Positions 1 to 5,119 of a stretch of 6,277 bases of DNA are shown here, piece by piece. How positions within the stretch are numbered: position 1 is the stretch's first letter; every line of letters begins with the position of its first letter. Position numbers and translations under genes: made by a program. Under the pieces are notes generated by a model. It was not told where the DNA came from. It saw nothing but the letters and a program-made list of their open reading frames with translations, and ran no database searches. This DNA is from Actinomycetes bacterium (GTDB taxonomy: Bacteria; Actinomycetota; Actinomycetes; Streptosporangiales; Streptosporangiaceae), in NCBI GenBank assembly GCA_023425615.1, contig JAFACJ010000457.1, positions 1-6,277 of the forward strand. Reading direction: 5' to 3'.

Positions 1-2
1 CA

Positions 3-179
3 CACTGGATCGGCTGGGCCAACGCCGTAGCCGTCGAGCTGATGGCGATTTACCTCGGCCTGGAACTGCGCGTCCGCCGCCGCACCGGTCGACCTGTCGG
101 CCTGGTCGGCTCGCTCCTGGTGGCGTTCGCGCTGCTGTCCCTCGCGGCCCAGGTCGCGGAAGCCCATCCGTCGGTGTGG
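3..179 (+). pseudogene. DUF2637/SpdB-like membrane protein, internal fragment
   Basis: The + strand is open from the window edge and encodes an internal piece of a membrane protein. It starts around HWIGWANAVAVELM, continues with a basic stretch near LRVRRRTGRPVG, then a hydrophobic helix LLVAFALLSLAAQVAEA and ends with HPSVW. From memory this pattern (a GW-NAVAVELM helix, an Arg-rich loop, then a helix ending in AQVAEA-PSVW) belongs to the DUF2637/SpdB-like proteins often found beside traB in actinobacterial conjugative elements, where they are thought to help spread within mycelium. After the Trp at 177-179 the frame stays open to 407, but it becomes Arg-rich and runs antisense to a better gene, so the family similarity ends there. 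The fragment lacks its N-terminus because of the window edge and its C-terminus because of a junction. It points against the neighbouring transfer operon. Family assignment is by eye only. Confidence 0.55.
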
Positions 180-209
180 GCGAGGTCGAGGCAGATACGG
201 CGGATGGGC
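162..209. repeat. Inverted repeat at the gene junction
   Basis: GCCCATCCGTCG at 162-173 is matched by the reverse complement of 198-209 (GCCCATCCGCCG), 11 of 12 bases, with a 24-base spacer. It sits exactly where the + strand fragment and the minus-strand gene start collide. It may mark a rearrangement or a fold-back chimera, or may be chance. Confidence 0.45.
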
Positions 210-235
210 CGGCGGGCGAGTCGAGGGGTACGCAT
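162..235 (-). pseudogene. 5' end of a transfer-operon gene, cut at a junction
   Basis: An ATG at 235 lies 24 bases after the stop of the 103-aa gene and has a good GGAG ribosome binding site about 11 bases upstream, so it looks like the true start of the next operon gene. The first 22 or so residues (MRTPRLARRPIRRICLDLAH...) are basic and plausible as a cytoplasmic lead-in. From about position 175 leftwards the reading is antisense to the + strand DUF2637-like fragment and becomes Ser/Arg-rich up to a stop at 50, so it is no longer believable as protein. I do not recognise the gene from so short a piece. In related elements this slot is often a DUF2637 or replication gene, so it could be the missing N-terminus of the inverted fragment next to it. 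Confidence 0.4.
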
Positions 236-259
236 CAGAGAAGCTCCAAACAGGCCGGG

Positions 260-571
260 TCAGCGGTGGGTGGGGGTGACGTGCACGCGGATCCACTCCG
301 GCGGCTCGCCGGTGGAGGCGACGGCTTCGGAGAGGCAGCGCCACAGCGCCCACGCCTCGTTGGGGGTCAGGTACATGCGGCGCCGACCGGAGCCGACCGC
401 GACGTAGAGGTCGGCGTCGGGGGTGACCCGGACGGTGACCGGCACCGATGCCTTGTCGACGTGCGGGGCACGTAGCCGGTAGAACCGACGCGGCTCCTGG
501 GCCGGCTGGTCGGGTTCGTCGGCGTAGGGCATCCGGGTGGGCGTGCCCTCGGGCAGCTCGTGGAGGGTCAT
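260..571 (-). CDS. Hypothetical AICE protein, 103 aa
   Basis: This is a small soluble protein of unknown function. The ATG at 571-569 overlaps the traB stop as ATGA, and a GGGAG ribosome binding site lies 9 bases upstream, so it is translated together with the translocase. The first 30 residues are acidic and Pro-rich and probably disordered. Residues 45-60 look like beta strands (VTVRV, LYVAVG), followed by a turn and strand GRRRMYL and a helix NEAWALWRCLSEAVAS at 71-86, ending in another strand, WIRVHV. There is no signal peptide and no membrane segment. The strand-turn-strand-helix part resembles residues 26-60 of the 70-aa protein encoded upstream in the same operon. Position directly after traB suggests a helper of conjugal DNA transfer, but this is inference. 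The next gene starts 24 bases downstream. Confidence 0.75.
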   Translation of the reverse strand: MTLHELPEGTPTRMPYADEPDQPAQEPRRFYRLRAPHVDKASVPVTVRVTPDADLYVAVGSGRRRMYLTPNEAWALWRCLSEAVASTGEPPEWIRVHVTPTHR

Positions 572-2202
572 CGCGGGTCACTCCCGTTCGTGGGGTTTAG
601 GGCGTTGAGCAGTGACGGCGGCAGCAGCGGCGCGGCCTGCCTCGGCGGGGTCGGCCGGTACGTGTGCCTGCCGTTGCTGCGCGGCTTGACCGCAGCCGGG
701 GCCGGGGCCGGGTCGAGGTCGGGCTGGATTTCCGGCGGGGCCGGGAAGGTCGCGGCCATGTCCCGGATCACGTCATCGGGCAGGTAGGAGAACCGCACCC
801 GCGCCGGCTCCGGCTGACCGTCCAGCAGCACGTAGGCGACGCCCTTGGCCGACAGGGGGATCTGGTCCGCGAGGGCTCCCCGGTCACGGGCGCCGTCACC
901 CAACAGCAGGTCGACGTGAGCACGCTCGGTGAGGCCGAGGGCGATGCGGGTGGGGAAGAAGTCCCGGACCGAGACGACTTCCTTACGCGGGTCCTGCGTC
1001 GCGGCGACGACCAGCACACCCAACCCGGCACCCTGGGTCAGCAGCAGCCCCAAAGCTTGGGTGATGCGCTGGCGGATGTCGCTGTCCGGCAGGAACGCCA
1101 ACAGCGCGGCGATCTCGTCAATCACGACCACGATCAGCGGCTCATCCACGCTGGGCGTGTGCACCCGGACCTTGCCCCGCAACGCCTTCTGACGTGCCCG
1201 CATCCGGGTCACGGCGTCGTCCAGGAGGTCGGCCATGCGGTGCCAGTCGTCATCGACGTACCGGGAGAACAACGCCCGACCGATGGACAGCTCCATGCCG
1301 CCCTTCGGGTCGATCGCCCACACCCGCACCAGCCCGGAGCGGATGCCGGCGGCGAGGGACCGGAGCAGGGACCAGATGACCGAGCCCTTGCCCATCCGGG
1401 TCGCCCCACCGATCAGCACATGCGTGGCGAGCAGCCGCAGGCAGTACACGGCCAGGTCTTCCCGCAGGCCCAGCGGCAGGGCGGTGAAGTCCGGGCGGGC
1501 CGGCACGGGCAGGGGTGCGACGATGCGGGTCAGCGGGTCACGGCGGATGAACACCAACCAGACGTGGCGGGGCCGGTCCCGGAACCGCACCCGGTCTATC
1601 AGGCGCAGCAGCCAGGCGAGACGGCCGGTGCGGTCCGGGGGTGCCTGTCGGCGGCCGGAGAAGACCCGGCAGTGCCGGGTACCGAACGAGTACGCGAGAT
1701 CCCGCGCGGCCTTGTGGTAGACCTCCGGGTTCTGGCCCTTCGGCATCCGCACCACCAGCTCGTCGGTGGCGTACGAGCAGCGCACCGACAGCAGCCGCGG
1801 CACCACTTCCCCGCCGTCGTACTTCTTCACCAGCCCGCACAGGGACATGACCTCGTGCCACTGACGCCGGTACACCCACAGCCGCCGCCACACCGTCACC
1901 GCACGCAGCACGACCAGGCGGTGAAACGAGTCCCGGGCCTGCCACCACCACAGGCCAGCGCCAGCGGCGAGGACGAGCAGGACCAGGAGGTGAGGCCACC
2001 ACCCGTGCGACCGGTAAGCGTCGACGGCGACCAGGACCAGGACGACCGCGGGCCAGGCTCGCCAGTGCCGGACAGCCGCGATCAGCAGCCGGACCGCGAC
2101 CACGGCCAGGCGGGCGAGCAGGAACAGGATCGTGACCGTCCAGACCACCGGCCACGGGGCGGCGATCTGAAACCGGCGGAAGTTGACCAGCGGCGCCCGC
2201 AT
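568..2202 (-). CDS. traB: TraB/FtsK-SpoIIIE-like conjugative DNA translocase
   Basis: This 544-aa protein is the likely conjugation motor. TraB proteins are hexameric ATPases that move double-stranded DNA between mycelial cells without a relaxase. Three hydrophobic segments (about residues 15-44, 49-63 and 70-87) anchor the N-terminus in the membrane. The motor domain has a Walker A GATRMGKGS (266-274, Lys272), an FtsK-type IDPKGG motif (297-302), Walker B IVVVIDE (357-363, Asp362-Glu363) and AATQDPRK (400-407), the usual sensor-like strand. The last 55 residues are Pro/Ala-rich and I see no clear winged-helix DNA-reading domain. I chose ATG 2202, not the in-frame GTG at 2238, because it overlaps the previous stop as TGATG and because residues before it only overlap the upstream gene. 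The long + strand frame opposite is a high-GC shadow. The symbol follows the Streptomyces plasmid family. ATPase assignment is secure, the exact subfamily less so. Confidence 0.93.
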   Translation of the reverse strand: MRAPLVNFRRFQIAAPWPVVWTVTILFLLARLAVVAVRLLIAAVRHWRAWPAVVLVLVAVDAYRSHGWWPHLLVLLVLAAGAGLWWWQARDSFHRLVVLRAVTVWRRLWVYRRQWHEVMSLCGLVKKYDGGEVVPRLLSVRCSYATDELVVRMPKGQNPEVYHKAARDLAYSFGTRHCRVFSGRRQAPPDRTGRLAWLLRLIDRVRFRDRPRHVWLVFIRRDPLTRIVAPLPVPARPDFTALPLGLREDLAVYCLRLLATHVLIGGATRMGKGSVIWSLLRSLAAGIRSGLVRVWAIDPKGGMELSIGRALFSRYVDDDWHRMADLLDDAVTRMRARQKALRGKVRVHTPSVDEPLIVVVIDEIAALLAFLPDSDIRQRITQALGLLLTQGAGLGVLVVAATQDPRKEVVSVRDFFPTRIALGLTERAHVDLLLGDGARDRGALADQIPLSAKGVAYVLLDGQPEPARVRFSYLPDDVIRDMAATFPAPPEIQPDLDPAPAPAAVKPRSNGRHTYRPTPPRQAAPLLPPSLLNALNPTNGSDPR

Positions 2203-2366
2203 CACGCCACCGCCTTGCGGGGCTGCTGGTCGATCCACGCCTCCGCGCAGACCTTGTGCACCGGGGTGCCCTTCGGGCTACGGCAAATCGCCGGCTTCCC
2301 GCAGATCACACACGGGACCGGCTCGCCGGCACCGCCCTTGCGACGCCAGTCCAGAACAGTTGGCAT
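2202..2366 (-). CDS. Small putative zinc-binding protein, 54 aa
   Basis: The protein carries CVIC (Cys19, Cys22), a further Cys28 and then HKVC (His37, Cys40) in a compact C-terminal half ending in AEAWIDQQ, a spacing that suggests a single zinc ribbon or knuckle (CxxC...HxxC). Short proteins of this look are common just ahead of the FtsK-like gene in actinobacterial elements, but I know of no proven function; DNA or protein contact is a guess. I chose ATG 2366: it follows a GGAAGG ribosome binding site by 11 bases, whereas the longer version from GTG 2453 has none and would start inside a strong hairpin. The stop overlaps the traB start by one base (TGATG), so traB translation probably depends on this gene. 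It is separated from the 70-aa gene by 93 bases holding that hairpin. Confidence 0.7.
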   Translation of the reverse strand: MPTVLDWRRKGGAGEPVPCVICGKPAICRSPKGTPVHKVCAEAWIDQQPRKAVA

Positions 2367-2409
2367 GATGAAACCGCCCTTCCAGGCCGAGAGGGTTTTG
2401 GAGAGGGCA

Positions 2410-2448
2410 GCGGGGCGGCCGGCTTTCCTAGGGCATGGGCCGCCCCGC
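2410..2448 (-). terminator. 11-bp GC hairpin inside the transfer operon
   Basis: The arms GCGGGGCGGCC (2410-2420) and GGCCGCCCCGC (2438-2448) pair perfectly over 11 bases with a 17-base loop. It lies in the only sizeable gap of the operon, between the 70-aa and the 54-aa genes. No T-run follows on either strand. It may be a factor-independent partial terminator of the GC-rich actinomycete kind, setting the ratio of the first two products to TraB, or an RNA-processing or stability element. The hairpin is directly visible; its role is inferred. Confidence 0.5.
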
Positions 2449-2459
2449 GCCACGATCAG

Positions 2460-2672
2460 TCAGGCCGCCGCCTTCACAGCCGGCACCGACAGGGACTCAC
2501 GAGCTGCGGCCAGCACACCGGCCAACCGGTCGATCTCGGCACGAGGCAGGAACACCGCCACGTCACCGCCGGTCTCGCCCAGCATGAGCACCACGCGGTT
2601 CTCGTCCGGGTGGGACCGGAACGACAGCTTGGTGTCGGCGTCGATGTGCACGCCCGCCGTCATGTGGGCCAT
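2460..2672 (-). CDS. Hypothetical AICE protein, 70 aa
   Basis: This short soluble protein has a strand-rich first half (GVHIDADTKLSF, residues 7-18, and RVVLML, 26-31), a GETGGD turn, the strand VAVFL and an amphipathic helix RAEIDRLAGVLAAARESL (44-61), then an Ala-rich tail. I do not recognise a named domain. ATG 2672 overlaps the stop of the Pra-like gene by one base (TGATG), and no separate ribosome binding site is needed; Met4 (2663) is an alternative start. Similar small proteins accompany Pra-like and TraB-like genes in actinobacterial elements, from memory. Coupling to the presumed activator suggests a role in regulation or early transfer, but nothing in the sequence proves it. The last part resembles residues 54-87 of the 103-aa protein at the far end of the operon. 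Confidence 0.72.
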   Translation of the reverse strand: MAHMTAGVHIDADTKLSFRSHPDENRVVLMLGETGGDVAVFLPRAEIDRLAGVLAAARESLSVPAVKAAA

Positions 2673-3070
2673 CAGGCGGCCTTGCCGCGCGTCTCGGCCA
2701 GAGTCTTCGGCGCCACGATGGCCGACGCCCGGTAGGAGAAGGCCAGCCGGCCGTTGCTGCCCACGTACGGCGTGACCGTCAGCCCCTCGAACTCCACCGG
2801 CTGAAACGGACCCACCGGAGGAACCGGCTGCACATCCGCCAGCACCTTGATCGACACCTCACGCGACCGGGCACCCAACTCCGGGTCCATGTCCATCACC
2901 CGGCACTGCCACACCCGCTGACCCGTCACCTTGTCCTTAGCCGGCGTCCGCTGCCGAGTCGCCTCGTTGAAGTCCTGCGCCTCCGCGATCGAGTCCGGCA
3001 CGAACACCGCGCCGTGCGGGAAGACCGCCTCGAACGGAACCGAGAACCGAGTACCACCACGAAGAGCCAT
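2672..3070 (-). CDS. pra: Pra-like activator of replication, integration and excision
   Basis: At 132 aa this matches, by recollection, the small actinobacterial proteins named plasmid replication, integration and excision activators after Pra of pSAM2. Shared-looking landmarks are an N-terminal RFSVPFEAVFPHGAVFVPD (residues 8-26), a DFNEAT stretch, DKVTGQRVWQCRVMDMDPE (46-64) and PVEFEGLTVTPYV (91-103) before a strand FSYRAS. The sequence is beta-rich, soluble and has no obvious helix-turn-helix, so a classical DNA-binding mode is not evident. ATG 3070 has an ideal AAGGAG seven bases upstream; the longer reading back to 3160 runs through the leader hairpin and is rejected. It is the first gene of the operon, next to a divergent GntR gene, the same partnership as pra and korSA of pSAM2. 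If the analogy holds, it turns the element from the integrated to the replicating state. Confidence 0.65.
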   Translation of the reverse strand: MALRGGTRFSVPFEAVFPHGAVFVPDSIAEAQDFNEATRQRTPAKDKVTGQRVWQCRVMDMDPELGARSREVSIKVLADVQPVPPVGPFQPVEFEGLTVTPYVGSNGRLAFSYRASAIVAPKTLAETRGKAA

Positions 3071-3101
3071 CGATTTCTCCTTCAGCGCTAGGCGCTTCCT
3101 G

Positions 3102-3125
3102 CTCGGCCGGACCGTTCCGGCCGAG
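3102..3125 (-). promoter_or_regulatory. Leader hairpin of the transfer operon
   Basis: In the leader between the predicted start point and the pra-like gene, CTCGGCCGGA pairs with TCCGGCCGAG (10 bp, perfect) around a 4-base loop. A second small hairpin, AGCGC-TAG-GCGCT at 3084-3096, lies between it and the AAGGAG site. The large stem has no U-run. It could attenuate transcription, stop antisense transcription from the repressor side or protect the message. Structure seen, function inferred. Confidence 0.45.
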
Positions 3126-3147
3126 ACGGGACACCAGGCTTGTACTG

Positions 3148-3161
3148 CCTGGCTAGCCAAG
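3148..3161 (-). promoter_or_regulatory. Operator 1 (palindrome, CTAG core)
   Basis: On the minus strand this reads CTTGGCTAGCCAGG, identical to operator 3 on the + strand, with a 10-bp perfect palindrome TGGCTAGCCA. It lies just downstream of the predicted start point of the transfer operon, where a bound repressor would block elongation or promoter clearance. The likely ligand is the GntR protein encoded next door. Confidence 0.7.
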
Positions 3162-3174
3162 TGGCTTACCGTCG

Positions 3175-3204
3175 AGATTAGGTCGGCTTGACTAGTCAGG
3201 TCAA
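3175..3204 (-). promoter_or_regulatory. Transfer operon promoter
   Basis: On the minus strand TTGACC (3204-3199) and TAATCT (3180-3175) are 18 bases apart, close to the vegetative sigma consensus. Transcription would start near 3168, giving a leader of about 98 bases before the pra-like ATG. Operator 2 fills the spacer, so repression would be by direct competition with RNA polymerase. Confidence 0.65.
3187..3200 (+). promoter_or_regulatory. Operator 2 (palindrome, CTAG core)
   Basis: CTTGACTAGTCAGG contains the palindrome TGACTAGTCA and differs from the other two operators only by a compensating pair of changes that preserves symmetry, which argues for selection on a dimer-binding site. It lies between the -35 and -10 of the transfer operon promoter. 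An overlapping wider repeat, CTTGAC-7-GTCAAG, spans 3187-3205. Confidence 0.7.
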
Positions 3205-3228
3205 GAGTCTCTGGTCGGAGTTTCCTCG

Positions 3229-3242
3229 CTTGGCTAGCCAGG
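3229..3242 (+). promoter_or_regulatory. Operator 3 (palindrome, CTAG core)
   Basis: CTTGGCTAGCCAGG is identical to operator 1 in the opposite orientation. Palindrome centres are 39 bp (operators 1-2) and 42 bp (2-3) apart, about four helical turns. This copy ends two bases before the -10 of the repressor gene, so it likely mediates self-repression. Confidence 0.7.
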
Positions 3243-3244
3243 GG

Positions 3245-3257
3245 TATCCTTGGGGTG
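3245..3257 (+). promoter_or_regulatory. Leaderless promoter of the GntR gene
   Basis: TATCCT at 3245-3250 fits the actinobacterial -10 pattern TAnnnT and ends six bases before the GTG start. No ribosome binding site is visible before that GTG, so the message probably begins at or next to the start codon. No good -35 is seen (TTCCTC at 3222-3227 is weak). Confidence 0.5.
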
Positions 3258-4123
3258 TGACCGAAAACCTGGACTACCTGGGGAAACTTGACCCCGATGA
3301 CCCGAAGCAGGCGTCACAGCAGATCGCAAACAAGCTCCGGGCCGCGATCCTCACGCGCCGACTGGCGCCCGGCGACAAGCTGCCGTCACAACCCGAACTC
3401 GCATCCCGCTACGGAGTCGCACGGGAGACCGTCAAGCGAGCACTAGAACAACTCCGCTCGGAGCGCCTCATCGTCACCAGGCAAGGCAGCGGCGCCTTCG
3501 TCCGAGCCCAGACGCAGCGGGCGGTGGAGCTACGACCCCACATCGAAGCCGCGTTCGAACGGCCTCACGTCAGGATCGACTTCGCCGGCTTCTCCGGTGA
3601 GACACTGCGGGACGCACTTGCAGAGGTACTGGACAAGGTCCGCGTAGGTCGCCTTGCTCCGGAAACGATCGCGGTGCGTGTGCTGGTCTCTGACATGTCG
3701 GTTCCCATGGCGCTGCCCGCAAGGGCCGAGACACAGTCCGACGACCCGGCCGTACGAGAGCGAGCCGACCGCATTACCCGCAGGGCCGCCGATGGCATCG
3801 TCGACCAGGTCACGGAGCTAGGCGACCTGGGCTTGATCCGCGCAGCAACCGTCGAGGTACGGATGCACCGAGGCTCCCCACAGTTCAAGCTCTACGTACT
3901 CAACGGCGAAGAGGTGTTCTTCGGTTTCTACCCCGCCGTCGAACGGACCGTCACCATCAAGGGCGAGCCCACCGCCATCTACGACCTCATGGGCAAGGAC
4001 GTCCCGCTCTTCCACTACGCCGTCACCGACGACGACACCTCTCATGGCACCCAGTTTGTGGAGGCATCCCGCCAGTGGTTCGACTCGCTGTGGACCACGA
4101 TCGCCTACGGGTACGAAGGATGA
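3257..4123 (+). CDS. GntR-family repressor, KorSA-like
   Basis: A 288-aa transcription regulator. The N-terminal winged helix-turn-helix (about residues 17-84) is textbook GntR: QIANKLRAAILTRRL, PGDKLPSQPELASRYGV, then ARETVKRALEQLRSE as the recognition region and a wing RQGSGAFV. The C-terminal part (about 95-288) is a large sensor-like domain with FKLYVLNGEEVFFGFYP, IYDLMGKD and a closing WFDSLW (274-279). It does not look like the common UTRA or FCD types; proteins with this tail recur in Actinobacteria, from memory, with no known ligand. GTG 3257 is chosen because the longer reading from TTG 3188 would begin inside operator 2 and translate across operator 3 and the -10. It is divergent from the pra-like operon, the arrangement of korSA and pra in pSAM2, and its last four bases overlap the HAD gene. 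Likely role: silencing transfer and its own promoter. Confidence 0.87.
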   Translation: MTENLDYLGKLDPDDPKQASQQIANKLRAAILTRRLAPGDKLPSQPELASRYGVARETVKRALEQLRSERLIVTRQGSGAFVRAQTQRAVELRPHIEAAFERPHVRIDFAGFSGETLRDALAEVLDKVRVGRLAPETIAVRVLVSDMSVPMALPARAETQSDDPAVRERADRITRRAADGIVDQVTELGDLGLIRAATVEVRMHRGSPQFKLYVLNGEEVFFGFYPAVERTVTIKGEPTAIYDLMGKDVPLFHYAVTDDDTSHGTQFVEASRQWFDSLWTTIAYGYEG

Positions 4124-4815
4124 CCGCCGACCTTGAGCAGTTGTGCCGCGATGCCCGCGCACTGCTGCTCGACTTCGACGGCCCGGTGTGCAGCATCTTC
4201 GCCAACTACCCAGCCCCACAGGTTGCGAGGGAACTCCTGGAATTGGCGGTGAGCCAGGGCTTGGCGCTCACGGATGATCTAGCCGAAGAACCGGACCCGC
4301 TGGAGGTGCTGAGGCAGACCGGCAACTCGGCGAATCAGGAGTTGACTCGACTTGTCGAAGATGCCCTGATCGCAGCCGAGGTAATGGCGGCATCGACTGC
4401 GGAACCGACTGCCTACGGGCGCGAGGTCATCGTGGCCGCACGTCAGCTACACCTGCCAATCGCGGTGGTCAGCAACAACTCACCGCAGGCGGTGGAGACC
4501 TATCTGAGAGAGCACCGACTGAGCCAACATGTCACCAAGACTGTTGGCCGGGCGTACGCCGATCCTTCGTGCATGAAGCCGAACCCTGCTCCCATCTTCG
4601 ACGCATCGGTATCCCTTGGGATCGTCCCGGCGCTGTGTGTGTTGGTTGGCGACTCACTCTCGGACATCGAAGGAGCCAAAGCCGCAGGCGCCCGCGTGAT
4701 TGGGTACGCGAACAAGCCAGCAAAGAAGGCGGCGTTCCAGGCGGCGGGCGCGGACGCGGTGGTCACGTCGATGCGGCAGATAGCTGAGGCGCTCATGCAG
4801 GTTGAGGGCCTTTGA
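4120..4815 (+). CDS. HAD-superfamily hydrolase (phosphatase-like)
   Basis: This 231-aa enzyme has every catalytic motif of the HAD superfamily: DFDG with nucleophile Asp18 and acid Asp20, SNN with Ser118 in motif II, Lys153 in MKPNP as motif III, and GDSLSD (Asp178, Asp182) for magnesium binding in motif IV. The roughly 90-residue helical insert between motifs I and II is a C1-type cap, as in phosphoglycolate phosphatase-like enzymes. The protein should be cytoplasmic and hydrolyse a small phosphate ester; the substrate cannot be read from sequence. ATG 4120 overlaps the GntR stop as ATGA, with GAAGG right before it, so translation is coupled to the repressor. GntR-HAD pairs of this kind recur in Actinobacteria, from memory. 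It may remove or create a metabolite sensed by the repressor, or act in immunity as the Nudix protein Pif does in pSAM2; both ideas are inference. Confidence 0.88.
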   Translation: MTADLEQLCRDARALLLDFDGPVCSIFANYPAPQVARELLELAVSQGLALTDDLAEEPDPLEVLRQTGNSANQELTRLVEDALIAAEVMAASTAEPTAYGREVIVAARQLHLPIAVVSNNSPQAVETYLREHRLSQHVTKTVGRAYADPSCMKPNPAPIFDASVSLGIVPALCVLVGDSLSDIEGAKAAGARVIGYANKPAKKAAFQAAGADAVVTSMRQIAEALMQVEGL

Positions 4816-4847
4816 TCTGTCCCGGTCACTTCGTATGGTCGGCAGAT
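4815..4847 (+). terminator. Possible hairpin after the HAD gene
   Basis: ATCTG (4815-4819) pairs with CAGAT (4843-4847) and, after a two-base bulge, CCGGTCA with TGGTCGG including two G-U pairs, leaving loop CTTCGTA. It starts on the last base of the HAD stop codon. No T-run follows, so termination is uncertain. Confidence 0.3.
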
Positions 4848-5119
4848 GACCATGGGGGAGGAACCATAGCGACCGCACCGGATTCGAGACGCGAGTAGGC
4901 CGGCGCGGCGATGGCCATGCGTGCTCCCGACACTCGTGGCCATCGCGATCCCCTCGGACCAGACGGCGGACCAGCGATTGAGGCGCCACAGATTACGTCA
5001 GCTTCGAAGCCCCAGGACTGAAGCCAACTCTCGCCGGTGCCGGAGACCCAGTCGCCTCCGTCGCTGTACCTGATGCGGTCCGCCGTTGCCACTTCACCAC
5101 GAGGCCAGCTGGAGTGGGC
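4816..5119. other. Convergent intergenic spacer, 304 bp
   Basis: This lies between the ends of the HAD gene (+) and the PIN gene (-). It contains two hairpins, entered separately. A minus-strand open frame (GTG 5092 to 4826, 88 aa) has a plausible first third with a GDWVSGTGESWLQSWGF stretch, in the same frame as the PIN gene, but it loses GC3 bias afterwards and has no ribosome binding site that I can see. I see no RNA gene. Confidence 0.5.
4908..4946. terminator. Long hairpin between convergent genes
   Basis: GCGATGGCCA (4908-4917) and TGGCCATCGC (4937-4946) are perfect 10-bp arms. The stem continues through a T-G and a G-C pair, one mismatch and GTG/CAC to a 7-base loop, giving about 15 pairs in all. 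Its position between two convergent genes fits a bidirectional terminator without a U-tract, as is usual in high-GC Actinobacteria. Confidence 0.45.

Noticed and set aside
425..432. GACCCGGA, like the 8-bp repeats bound by some TraB proteins
   Set aside because: A single copy inside a coding region; transfer loci carry clusters of such repeats.
2203..2238. GTG start adding 12 residues to TraB
   Set aside because: It lies within the coding end of the 54-aa gene, whereas ATG 2202 forms a TGATG overlap.
664..2775. A 703-codon open frame on the + strand opposite traB and its neighbours
   Set aside because: It is Gln/Pro/Arg/His-rich without any domain, starts inside traB and mirrors the GC3 bias of the strongly supported minus-strand genes. 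It is an antisense shadow typical of high-GC DNA.
3188..3256. Upstream TTG start for the GntR protein adding 23 residues
   Set aside because: The codon lies inside operator 2 and the added stretch would cover operator 3 and the -10 box; no ribosome binding site precedes it.
4876..4895. GATTCGAGAC resembling a tRNA T-loop
   Set aside because: No acceptor, D or anticodon arms can be folded around it on either strand.
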